NCBI GenBank assembly: GCA_031423755.1 | Contig: JANPGC010000194.1 | Location: 1 to 9,861 of the forward strand | Length of the DNA: 9,861 nucleotides | Direction: 5' to 3' | Source: JANMEX01 sp031423755 | GTDB taxonomy: Bacteria; Pseudomonadota; Alphaproteobacteria; Rhizobiales; Rhizobiaceae | Part shown: piece by piece, positions 1-6,283 of the stretch | Numbering within the stretch: position 1 is the first letter of the stretch | How the letters are laid out: each line of letters opens with the position of its first letter | The notes under the pieces: model-generated | Told to the model about the DNA's origin: nothing | The model's input: the letters and a program-made list of their open reading frames with translations, nothing else | Databases searched by the model: none | Program-made: the position numbers and the translations under genes

Positions 1-249
1 CGCAAGCATCGCTCCAGCATCTGGCGCCTTTGTTTTCAGGGCTCATCACCCGCGACAGGAATCCGACCCCCCGCCACCAAAGCACCGGCCTTTGCCACGA
101 CGACCCGGATCATGACACCGTGTCCCTTTGCAAAGAGCACGTGGATTATGCGGGCGGTTTTGGAAGGGTGGATAAGTTCGGCCAGAAACTCTCACAAGTC
201 CAAGGATTTCAATGGGTTGGCTGACCGCTGCGCGTGGATAGAGTAGCGG
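1..249. other. Intergenic or eroded sequence, no confident gene
   Basis: I see no reading frame here with a protein-like composition, a ribosome binding site or a recognisable motif. Short open stretches exist on both strands. On the minus strand, pieces in two different frames (about 130-205 and 45-150) look faintly protein-like, as a frameshifted gene remnant might, but I cannot name a family. The left edge could also contain the end of a gene that starts outside the window. Confidence 0.4.
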
Positions 250-426
250 TGTCCCCCTCCCCCTTGAGGGGAGGGGCTTGGGGGGGGGGGCGCGACGGCG
301 CGCAGAGTGCGTGCGAGAAAGGCCGCTTGCCCGATCCAAAAGAAATTCGCCAGGCACCGCTAAAATTGCACGGTTGGAGCGAGGCGCCCCCACCCCTGAC
401 CCCTCCCCTCAAGGGGGAGGGGGACA
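250..426. repeat. Inverted-repeat element (REP doublet / MITE-like)
   Basis: Two arms of about 44 bp, 250-293 and 384-426, are inverted copies of each other. Both carry the core TGTCCCCCTCCCCCTTGAGG, and each arm is itself palindromic (CCCCTCCCCCTTGAGGGG). The 90-bp interior (294-383) has no coding potential. Similar C-rich palindromes are common between genes in Hyphomicrobiales, so this is probably one copy of a dispersed family. The left arm differs from the right by an uninterrupted run of 11 G (280-290) where the other arm has GGGGTGGGGG. I see no clear target-site duplication, so whether it moved as a MITE or is a REP doublet is open. Confidence 0.75.
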
Positions 427-450
427 GAGCCGTATCCTGCACCGCCCCAT

Positions 451-630
451 CGTCATTCCAAACATTAAAGCCGATCGGGAACCCACTCCGCTGGCCGTCG
501 TGTCAGGCTGTCCGGTGCAGAACGGCCGCCCTGCCCGCCAACTGCGGCGAGCCGCATTTTGCACTAAAATTGGTTCACGCCCGTCCACGGCATGGGTTCC
601 GGATCTGCGCTTCGCTTGTCCGGAATGACG
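451..630. repeat. Second palindromic repeat pair (REP-like)
   Basis: The right part contains a clean nested hairpin: TTCCGGA (597-603) pairs with TCCGGAA (619-625), and inside it GCG (607-609) pairs with CGC (613-615). The flanks CGTCATTCC (451-459) and GGAATGACG (622-630) are exact inverted copies, and GGGAACCC (478-485) roughly mirrors GGGTTCC (594-600), so this looks like two decayed copies facing each other. The TCCGGA...TCCGGAATGACG pattern is a familiar intergenic repeat in Hyphomicrobiales. Nothing further is recognisable between 631 and 746. Confidence 0.6.
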
Positions 631-746
631 AAGGGATGGGGGTTTTGGGCGATAATCGCGAGCGTTTGCGGCCAATAGGATCGCGGCGAGTTTAGTGCAC
701 TGTCACCCTAATTCCAAGCTCAGGCTATCAATGACAATAAATTAAC

Positions 747-1364
747 TTAGAAAATTCTGTCGATAGGTGAGCGGACTTTGTAACCTTTCCGTTCAGCTTC
801 TTTAAGAAAATCAATAACGCCTTGCGGGGGACGCCGAAGCTGCCCAGCAGCCCTCCGCTTAATCGACGAGATTCTTTCAAACGCAATTTCTGCGACTTGA
901 ATACTGACTTGGAATTGAGATGAGATATCCTCCGGGCTTTCTGCATCTAAAGCTAGCTGAGTTGGCACAAGAAAGTATGACGCAAAAATATTGGCCTCGA
1001 TTTCTTGTGCGCGTTCAACTGGGCCATTGTAGGTACTCTTATCCGCATTCCGCCGACGAATTCCGGTATGACCCAAGAAATAGTGACCAAGTTCATGAGC
1101 TACTGTAAATCGCGCTCGCGGTTGACCAGCTTTCAAATCATGAAAGACTCCTTCTCTGACTAAGAGCAAATTGGCGTCATTATCATAAAGGGCCTCATCT
1201 CCTCCCATTTCGGATGAAAGCCCAAGCTTGTAGTCAAACTTTTTCGCAATTTTTTTCAGTTTATTGAGTATATTCTCGAAATCAGGCGCTCGAAGTCCCG
1301 ATATTCCGAGTTTCTCACGAACAAGATTGGCGCGTTTTTCAACTATTTCTACAGATATTGGCAT
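747..1364 (-). CDS. ImmA/IrrE-family metallo-endopeptidase
   Basis: A 205-residue predicted zinc protease. The HEXXH motif is at H90-E91-L92-G93-H94, within FTVAHELGHYFLGH, and the third zinc ligand is expected at E123 in EIEANIFASYFLVP. That spacing and the E-A-N context are typical of ImmA/IrrE (COG2856-like) peptidases. The family is known to cleave XRE-type repressors, such as ImmR of ICEBs1 and DdrO in Deinococcus, to trigger a response. The protein appears to be cytoplasmic: no signal peptide or membrane segment is seen. The ATG at 1364 is preceded by GGTGG about 9 nt upstream. No XRE repressor gene lies next to it; the only close neighbour is a 54-residue gene 104 bp upstream on the same strand. 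The gene is clearly more AT-rich than nrdJ and the right-hand operon, which suggests acquisition by transfer. The family call is firm; substrate and trigger are unknown. Confidence 0.9.
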   Translation of the reverse strand: MPISVEIVEKRANLVREKLGISGLRAPDFENILNKLKKIAKKFDYKLGLSSEMGGDEALYDNDANLLLVREGVFHDLKAGQPRARFTVAHELGHYFLGHTGIRRRNADKSTYNGPVERAQEIEANIFASYFLVPTQLALDAESPEDISSQFQVSIQVAEIAFERISSIKRRAAGQLRRPPQGVIDFLKEAERKGYKVRSPIDRIF

Positions 1365-1394
1365 GATTTAACCCACCATCCCTCAACAAAACTC

Positions 1395-1409
1395 ACTGGT
1401 TCTACCAGT
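1395..1409. promoter_or_regulatory. 15-bp palindrome upstream of the ImmA-like gene
   Basis: ACTGGT-TCT-ACCAGT is a perfect 6-bp inverted repeat with a 3-nt centre, 31 bp before the start codon of the peptidase gene. The size and position suit an operator for a dimeric regulator or a small leader hairpin. No regulator that would bind it is encoded in the window. Confidence 0.35.
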
Positions 1410-1435
1410 TGATTTCCATACCCAAAACATAAGAT

Positions 1436-1461
1436 GCCATCCGCCATTTGCGACGGATGGC
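1436..1461 (-). terminator. Hairpin after the 54-residue gene
   Basis: GCCATCCG (1436-1443) pairs perfectly with CGGATGGC (1454-1461) around a 10-nt loop. It begins 7 nt after the stop codon of the small gene on the minus strand. The bases following on that strand (ATCTTATGTTTTGGG) are only moderately T-rich, so termination may be leaky and could allow readthrough into the peptidase gene. Confidence 0.5.
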
Positions 1462-1468
1462 GGTTAGA

Positions 1469-1633
1469 TTATTTGTGTGGGCGCGGCTCACCTTTAGTAT
1501 CGCCGCGACCGGGTTTAGGTACCCTTTCAACGGTGGTGGTGTTCGGGCGACGATCCGCTTCTTTGATAGTGATGAATGTTCCAGTCTTAGAATCGCGTCC
1601 GATATCGAAGGTATTACGTCCTTTGGTTGCCAT
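1469..1633 (-). CDS. Small conserved-type protein, 54 aa, function unknown
   Basis: A short hydrophilic, basic protein with the pattern GRDSKTGTFITIKEADRRP followed by NTTTVERV. I recognise this as the 'RDxKTGxF...EA..RP.TTxVE' kind of small protein often seen in proteobacteria as hypothetical (sometimes labelled multidrug transporter without good reason); its function is not known to me. It has no signal peptide or membrane helix. I chose the ATG at 1633 because GGAG lies 8 nt upstream and the family normally begins just before this point. An in-frame ATG at 1657 would add eight residues and has GAGGTGG about 12 nt upstream, so it remains possible. The gene is followed by a hairpin and then the ImmA-like peptidase on the same strand, and is divergent from the small-RNA candidate. 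Confidence 0.7.
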   Translation of the reverse strand: MATKGRNTFDIGRDSKTGTFITIKEADRRPNTTTVERVPKPGRGDTKGEPRPHK

Positions 1634-1674
1634 TTGGATGTCTCCGTCAATTGGCATTTTCTAAAAATACCACC

Positions 1675-1704
1675 TCGACTCAAAGACCCGACTCCCTCTA
1701 TAAA
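1675..1704 (+). promoter_or_regulatory. Promoter-like boxes for the small-RNA candidate
   Basis: TCGACT (1675-1680) and TATAAA (1699-1704) are separated by 18 bp, a fair match to a housekeeping sigma promoter on the plus strand. Transcription would start at about 1711 (a little earlier if the first hairpin is complete). It overlaps the upstream region of the divergent 54-residue gene. Confidence 0.45.
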
Positions 1705-1705
1705 A

Positions 1706-1797
1706 ACCTTGCTACAGGAGAGATCGTAAGGTCTTTTCGCCCCGCAGTGGCTCACCATTTGCGGTAAGAAAGGTCGATCAGAAATGGTCGACCTTTT
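1706..1797 (+). ncRNA. Candidate small RNA, about 90 nt
   Basis: Three hairpins follow one another on the plus strand. The first is ACCTT (1706-1710) with AAGGT (1728-1732), whose loop exposes the purine-rich CAGGAGAGA. The second is CCGCA (1742-1746) with TGCGG (1760-1764), with TGG and CCA pairing inside it. The third is a 9-bp perfect stem, AAAGGTCGA (1769-1777) with TCGACCTTT (1788-1796), followed by T-rich sequence. Promoter-like boxes sit directly upstream, and no reading frame in the stretch looks protein-coding. I could not assign it to a named family such as the alphaproteobacterial alpha-r sRNAs. The 5' end is an estimate; if the transcript starts at 1711 the first hairpin would be incomplete. 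Confidence 0.5.
1769..1797 (+). terminator. Intrinsic terminator of the small-RNA candidate
   Basis: A perfect 9-bp stem, AAAGGTCGA with TCGACCTTT, encloses a 10-nt loop and is followed by TTCTATTTT on the plus strand. It could also act in the other direction, because A-rich sequence precedes the opposite arm. It is the best-formed terminator in this half of the window. Confidence 0.7.
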
Positions 1798-2009
1798 CTA
1801 TTTTAAGGTTTATTTATTGATTACGGCAAAAATAAGGCGATCGTACTTTTTGTTTATGTTTATCAGATAGATACATCGTTTTCTTTTTCCAACCTTAAGT
1901 TTTTTTCGTCGAAAAGTTGGTAGCTGCGATCTTGGCATAACGAGGAATCCAAGACGGGCTTGGATTCACAATCTTGTAGCGTTACAGCGTTGTAAGCAAA
2001 CAGAAACCC
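1798..2009. other. AT-rich intergenic region downstream of nrdJ
   Basis: No gene is supported here. The stretch 1798-1915 is strongly AT-rich. It contains an imperfect cruciform-like sequence in which CCAAC (1889-1893) pairs with GTTGG (1916-1920) around a nested TTTTCGTCGAAAA. The clear hairpin at 1945-1967 is listed separately. Confidence 0.5.
1945..1967 (-). terminator. Hairpin in the nrdJ 3' region
   Basis: GAATCCAAG (1945-1953) pairs perfectly with CTTGGATTC (1959-1967) around a 5-nt loop, 42 bp past the nrdJ stop codon. No T-run follows on the minus strand, so it is either a weak terminator or a 3'-end stabilising structure for the nrdJ mRNA. Confidence 0.4.
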
Positions 2010-5000
2010 TCAACTACACCCACTGGTACTTCCGCAAGTGTCACACTTCTCGCAAGTCCCATTGCGCACCATCGTGAAGTTCGAGCACTCAAGGCACATA
2101 TTTCCCGTATACCCCTGCATGATCGCCTTCATGCGACGGTCGGCTTCGACCTTTTTCGCGTCCGAAGCCACAGCAGCAGCCGCATCCGTGAACAGTGCGG
2201 CCACCGGCGAGACCTCTTCGATGGCGACTTCTTCTTCGAACTCTTTGGCGCGCTCCTCGTAGTCGCGTTTGAAGGCGGTGTTGCCGTCGGTGAGTTCGAT
2301 GGCTTGTGACTTTACGGCCAGCGCGCCGATGCTGGTGATGTTGGAGCGCGGGGCTGGTGATGTGCCGAGCGAACCCTTGGGTTCGGACGAGACGACCTTC
2401 AGCGTGTGGCCGCGCGTCAGGCCTTTGGAGACGGCCGCTTCATTGTTGCCGCCCTGGGTGGCCTTGCCGAGCGAGGTGTTGGTGAAATCCGACGTGTCGA
2501 CATGGGCAAGATCGTGGCGCGACAGGTAGGAGACGGCGAGCTCGCGGAAGACGTAGTCGAGAATGCTTGTGGCATTCTTGATCGCGTCATTGCCCTGCAC
2601 CATGCCGGCAGGCTCGAAGCGGGTGAAGGTGAAGGCCTCGACATATTCCTCGAGCGGCACGCCATATTGCAGGCCGAGCGAAATGGCGATGGCGAAATTG
2701 TTCATCATGGCGCGGAAGGCAGCGCCTTCCTTGTGCATGTCGATGAAGATTTCGCCGATGCGGCCATCATCATATTCGCCGGTGCGCAGGTAAACCTTGT
2801 GCCCGCCGACAATGGCCTTCTGGGTGTAGCCCTTGCGGCGGCCCGGAAGCTTTTCGCGGTCGCGCGTCATGCGCTCGACGATGCGCTCAACAATGCGTTC
2901 GGTGACCTGCACGGCACGCTGAGCCGGGGCGGCGGCGATGAGTTCTTCCATTGCATCCTCATCGTCATTGTCATCTTCAATGAGCGAGGAATTGAGCGGC
3001 TGCGACAGTTTCGAGCCATCGCGGTAAAGTGCGTTGGCTTTGAGCGCCAGCTTCCACGACAGAAGGTAGGCGTTCTTGCAATCCTCGACCGTCGCCTCGT
3101 TCGGCATGTTGATGGTCTTGGAAATGGCGCCGGAGATGAACGGCTGGGCGGCGGCCATCATGCGGATGTGGGACTCGACCGACAGGTAGCGCTTGCCGAT
3201 CTTGCCACACGGATTGGCGCAATCGAAGACGGGCAGATGCTCATTCTTGAGGCCCGGCGCGCCTTCCAGCGTCATCGCGCCGCAAACATGAATGTTGGCC
3301 GCCTCGATCTCCTTTTTGGAGAAGCCGAGCGCCGACAGCATGTCGAACGAGAAGTCGTTGAGCTGCGAATCGGTGAAACCGAGCACATCACGCGAGAAAT
3401 CCTCGCCAACCGACCATTTGTTGAAGCCGAACTTGATGTCGAAGGCGGATTTCAGACCGGCATTGACGGCCTCGATCCGCTCATCGGTGAAGCCCTTGGC
3501 GCGCAAGGTGGAGGGATTGATGCCAGGGGCCTGATTGAGATTGCCGTGGCCGAGCGCATAGACCTCGATCTCGGCGATCTGCGACTCGGAATAGCCAAGC
3601 GTGCGGAGCGCCTCGGGCACCGCATTGTTGATGATCTTGAAATAGCCGCCACCGGCGAGCTTCTTGAACTTGACCAGCGCGAAGTCCGGCTCGATGCCTG
3701 TGGTGTCGCAATCCATGACCAGTCCGATGGTGCCGGTCGGGGCAACGACGGTGGCCTGGGCATTGCGGAAACCGTGCTTCTCGCCGAGCGCCAGCGCATT
3801 GTCCCACGCCTTGCGGGCATGGTCGATGAGCCGGGCATCCGGGCAGTCGGCAGCGATCAGCGCCACCGGTTCGACAGCGAGCTTCTCGTAGCCTTGGCTC
3901 ACACCATGGGCAGCGCGGCGATGGTTGCGGATGACGCGCAGCATGTTGTCGGCGTTGCGCGGATAATCCTGGAACGCACCAAGTTCGCCTGCCATTTCGG
4001 CAGACGTGGCATAGGACACGCCGGTCATGATGGCCGAAAGCGCACCGCAGATGGCGCGGCCTTCCTTGGAGTCATAAGGAACACCGTTGGTCATCAACAG
4101 GCCGCCGATGTTGGCAAAGCCGAGGCCGAGCGTGCGGTATTCGTAAGACAGGCGGGCGATTTCCTTGGACGGAAACTGCGCCATGGCAACGGAGATTTCG
4201 AGCACGACGGTCCACAGGCGAACGGCGTGTTCATACGCCTCGATGTTGAACGTGCCATCCTTGCCACGGAACTGGATGAGGTTCAGCGAAGCCAGATTGC
4301 AGGCGGTGTCGTCGAGGAACATGTATTCCGAGCACGGGTTCGACGCGCGGATCGGACCGGCGGCCGGGCATGTGTGCCAGTCGTTCATGGTGGTGTTGTA
4401 GTGCAGGCCGGGGTCGGCAGACGCCCATGCAGCGTAGGAGATTTTCTCCCACAGGTCGCGGGCTTTGAGCGTCTTCATCACCTTGCCGTCCTTGCGGGCG
4501 GTGAGGTTCCAGTCGCCGTCTTTTTCAACAGCGCGCAGGAAATCATCCTTCAGCGAGACGGAATTGTTGGAATTCTGGCCCGAAACCGTGAGGTAGGCCT
4601 CTGAATCCCAATCCGTGTCGTAGGTGTCGAACTTGAGGTCGGTGTAGCCCTGCTGGGCGAACTGGATGACGCGCTTGACGTAGTTTTCCGGCACCAGCGC
4701 CTTCTTGGCGGCCTTGATTTCGCGCTTCAGCGCCGGGTTCTTGGCCGGATCGAAGCAATCATTGCCGCCCGCTTCGCAGTTGACGCAGGCCTTCATGATG
4801 GCGGTCATGTGCTGCTTGACGATCTTGGAGCCGGTGACGAGCGCGGCGACCTTTTGCTCCTCCTTCACCTTCCAGTCGATGTAGTTTTCGATATCGGGAT
4901 GATCGACGTCAACGACGACCATCTTGGCCGCACGGCGCGTGGTGCCGCCGGATTTGATGGCACCGGCAGCGCGGTCGCCGATTTTCAGGAAAGACATCAG

Positions 5001-5759
5001 GCCGGACGAACGCCCGCCGCCGGAAAGCTTTTCACCCTCGCCGCGCAAATGCGAGAAGTTGGAGCCGGTGCCGGAGCCATACTTGAACAGGCGGGCTTCA
5101 CGAACCCAAAGATCCATGATGCCGCCCTCGTTGACCAGATCATCGGCCACCGACTGGATGAAGCAGGCATGTGGCTGCGGGTGTTCGTATGACGACTTGG
5201 ACTTGGTCAGCTTGCCAGTTTCCGGATCGACATAATAGTGGCCCTGCCCCGGACCATCGATGCCGTAGGCCCAGTGCAGACCGGTGTTGAACCATTGCGG
5301 CGAATTCGGCGCGACCATCTGCGCGGCCAGCATGTAGGCAAGCTCGTCGCGAAACGCGGCGGCATCGGCCTCGGATTTGAAATAGCCGCCCTTCCAGCCC
5401 CAATAGGTCCATGTGCCCGACAGGCGGTCGAACACCTGACGGGCGTCCATTTCCGAGCCGTAGCGCTCGCTTGCAGGCAACAGGGCAAGTGCGTCCTCAT
5501 CGGCAACCGAGCGCCACAGGAAGGACGGCACGGAATTTTCCTCGACCTTCTTCAGACGCGCGGGAACACCGGCCTTGCGGAAATATTTCTGCGCCAGAAT
5601 ATCGGCGGCAACCTGGCTGAACTGTGCGGGAACCGCGATGTTTTCGAGCTTGAACACAACCGAACCGTCAGGATTGCGGATCTCGCTCGTCGCCTGACGA
5701 AACTCCAGGCTCGCATACGCAGACTGACCCTCAGTGGTGAATTTCCGCTCGAATTGCAT
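2010..5759 (-). CDS. nrdJ: Adenosylcobalamin-dependent ribonucleotide reductase (class II)
   Basis: This enzyme makes deoxyribonucleotides from ribonucleotides using adenosylcobalamin to generate a thiyl radical, so it works with or without oxygen; it is cytoplasmic. It has 1249 residues from the ATG at 5759, the usual length for alphaproteobacterial NrdJ. Catalytic residues stand in SNPCSEYMFLDDTACNLAS: N474, thiyl Cys476, E478, and redox Cys487 eleven residues later, as in class II enzymes. The other redox Cys is C199 in HPQPHACFIQS. PTGTI at 674-678 and LPGRRKGYTQKA at about 971-982 are family signatures. The C-terminal tail is Cys-rich (C1222, C1225, C1236, C1239, C1242, C1248) and probably binds metal and regenerates the active-site disulfide. 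I chose this ATG because GGGA lies 9 nt upstream; an in-frame TTG at 5774 adds five residues but has a poorer context. The gene appears monocistronic, with NrdR boxes and a long leader upstream. Confidence 0.98.
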   Translation of the reverse strand: MQFERKFTTEGQSAYASLEFRQATSEIRNPDGSVVFKLENIAVPAQFSQVAADILAQKYFRKAGVPARLKKVEENSVPSFLWRSVADEDALALLPASERYGSEMDARQVFDRLSGTWTYWGWKGGYFKSEADAAAFRDELAYMLAAQMVAPNSPQWFNTGLHWAYGIDGPGQGHYYVDPETGKLTKSKSSYEHPQPHACFIQSVADDLVNEGGIMDLWVREARLFKYGSGTGSNFSHLRGEGEKLSGGGRSSGLMSFLKIGDRAAGAIKSGGTTRRAAKMVVVDVDHPDIENYIDWKVKEEQKVAALVTGSKIVKQHMTAIMKACVNCEAGGNDCFDPAKNPALKREIKAAKKALVPENYVKRVIQFAQQGYTDLKFDTYDTDWDSEAYLTVSGQNSNNSVSLKDDFLRAVEKDGDWNLTARKDGKVMKTLKARDLWEKISYAAWASADPGLHYNTTMNDWHTCPAAGPIRASNPCSEYMFLDDTACNLASLNLIQFRGKDGTFNIEAYEHAVRLWTVVLEISVAMAQFPSKEIARLSYEYRTLGLGFANIGGLLMTNGVPYDSKEGRAICGALSAIMTGVSYATSAEMAGELGAFQDYPRNADNMLRVIRNHRRAAHGVSQGYEKLAVEPVALIAADCPDARLIDHARKAWDNALALGEKHGFRNAQATVVAPTGTIGLVMDCDTTGIEPDFALVKFKKLAGGGYFKIINNAVPEALRTLGYSESQIAEIEVYALGHGNLNQAPGINPSTLRAKGFTDERIEAVNAGLKSAFDIKFGFNKWSVGEDFSRDVLGFTDSQLNDFSFDMLSALGFSKKEIEAANIHVCGAMTLEGAPGLKNEHLPVFDCANPCGKIGKRYLSVESHIRMMAAAQPFISGAISKTINMPNEATVEDCKNAYLLSWKLALKANALYRDGSKLSQPLNSSLIEDDNDDEDAMEELIAAAPAQRAVQVTERIVERIVERMTRDREKLPGRRKGYTQKAIVGGHKVYLRTGEYDDGRIGEIFIDMHKEGAAFRAMMNNFAIAISLGLQYGVPLEEYVEAFTFTRFEPAGMVQGNDAIKNATSILDYVFRELAVSYLSRHDLAHVDTSDFTNTSLGKATQGGNNEAAVSKGLTRGHTLKVVSSEPKGSLGTSPAPRSNITSIGALAVKSQAIELTDGNTAFKRDYEERAKEFEEEVAIEEVSPVAALFTDAAAAVASDAKKVEADRRMKAIMQGYTGNMCLECSNFTMVRNGTCEKCDTCGSTSGCS

Positions 5760-6006
5760 TGTCTTATGTCCCAACGTTAATGTCTAGATTTAGTGTCCTG
5801 CGGGCGGCACATCTAAGCACCGCCCGCCGGACACGGCCCGCCAAAACCAAACATGCGCAACAGCGCCGTCCGGCTCCCCCGAATTCCACATACGATGCAC
5901 AGGCTGTCCATCGGACAGCCACCTCAGCCATCGCACTTTCAACCACGTTTTTGTGATTCTGCCCATGAAGGCTTGTCACGTTATCTAGTGGCTACTGTCC
6001 TCGCAA
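5760..6006 (-). promoter_or_regulatory. Long structured 5' leader of nrdJ
   Basis: If transcription starts about 7 nt after the -10 element, near 6006, the nrdJ mRNA has a leader of about 245 nt. It contains two strong hairpins. GGCTGTCC (5902-5909) pairs perfectly with GGACAGCC (5913-5920) around a 3-nt loop. GTGTCCTGCGGGCGG (5793-5807) pairs with CCGCCCGCCGGACAC (5820-5834) at 14 of 15 positions around a 12-nt loop. Neither is followed by a T-run on the minus strand, so they are not classical terminators. I see no B12-box typical of cobalamin riboswitches. The ribosome binding site (GGGA, about 5769-5772) lies outside both stems. Confidence 0.5.
5976..5991. promoter_or_regulatory. NrdR box 2 (weaker), upstream of nrdJ
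   Basis: TCACGTTATCTAGTGG matches the published NrdR consensus acaCwAtATaTwGtgt at 11 of 16 positions and keeps the CAC...GTG ends. Its centre is 31 bp from that of the stronger box at 6007-6022, about three helical turns, the normal spacing of paired NrdR boxes. It would lie just downstream of the transcription start. Confidence 0.6.
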
Positions 6007-6022
6007 ACACTAAATATAGTGT
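6007..6022. promoter_or_regulatory. NrdR box 1 overlapping the nrdJ -10 element
   Basis: ACACTAAATATAGTGT matches the NrdR consensus acaCwAtATaTwGtgt at 15 of 16 positions and is nearly palindromic. NrdR is the universal bacterial repressor of ribonucleotide reductase genes. The box covers the predicted -10 hexamer of the minus-strand promoter, so binding would block RNA polymerase. No other reductase gene is present nearby, so nrdJ is the clear target. Confidence 0.85.
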
Positions 6023-6041
6023 TAACAGATCGTTTCTACAA
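6013..6041 (-). promoter_or_regulatory. nrdJ promoter
   Basis: On the minus strand TTGTAG (6041-6036) and TATATT (6018-6013) are separated by exactly 17 bp, a good housekeeping-sigma promoter. The predicted start site is near 6006. It lies 245 bp from the nrdJ start codon and is overlapped by NrdR box 1. Confidence 0.65.
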
Positions 6042-6251
6042 TTTTTTCCAGTCCGCTTCCGATCACAAATTACACACAAAATTCGCACCCGGAAGCTGCC
6101 TTGAAAAAGGCCATCCAGGACTTGAAGTGTGCACTGAGCTTGGAACTACCGGCCGGGCAAACGACACCCCGGCGACGCCACTACGCAACGTAGACCCTAT
6201 AAAAGTGACTCGCAGCCTTCCGTCAAGGCTTGTGTTTCATTATGCGGCAAA

Positions 6252-6267
6252 CAACAATATCTTGTGG
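6252..6267. promoter_or_regulatory. Additional NrdR-like site, distal
   Basis: CAACAATATCTTGTGG matches the NrdR consensus at 12 of 16 positions, including the most conserved core positions. It lies 245 bp upstream of the main box and has no partner at the standard spacing that I could see. It may be chance, or an auxiliary site. Confidence 0.3.
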
Positions 6268-6274
6268 GTAGGCA

Positions 6275-6283
6275 TGTGGATAA
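6275..6283 (+). promoter_or_regulatory. DnaA-box match
   Basis: TGTGGATAA is the exact reverse complement of the DnaA box TTATCCACA. It lies about 260 bp upstream of the nrdJ promoter and next to the distal NrdR-like site. DnaA is known to regulate nrdAB in E. coli; a role for nrdJ here is only a guess. Confidence 0.4.

Noticed and set aside
234..695. A 153-codon plus-strand frame and its partners on both strands
   Set aside because: They are translations of the two inverted-repeat elements, giving Pro/Gly/Arg-rich artefacts.
1402..1758. A 118-codon minus-strand frame across the small gene and the small-RNA candidate
   Set aside because: It overlaps the better-supported 54-residue gene in another frame, runs through two hairpins, and its product has no protein-like pattern.
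2406..4604. A 732-codon open frame on the plus strand, antisense to nrdJ
   Set aside because: It lies wholly inside nrdJ in the opposite direction. Its translation is rich in Asp, Gly, Arg and His without any recognisable motif, as expected when the complement of a G+C-rich gene stays open by codon bias.
5781..5796. A further NrdR-like sequence, ACACTAAATCTAGACA on the minus strand
   Set aside because: One half matches the consensus well but the other half fails (11 of 16 overall), and it lacks a partner at 31 bp and a promoter beside it. The pair at 5976-6022 explains regulation better.
5764..5979. A 71-codon leader peptide frame upstream of nrdJ
   Set aside because: It would start at GTG without a ribosome binding site and reads through the strong GC-rich hairpin; its Arg/Cys-rich product is a by-product of that hairpin.
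5760..6006. Cobalamin riboswitch in the nrdJ leader
   Set aside because: I searched by eye for the B12-box (AGYCMGGAGACC-like) on the minus strand and found none; the two hairpins alone do not support this class.
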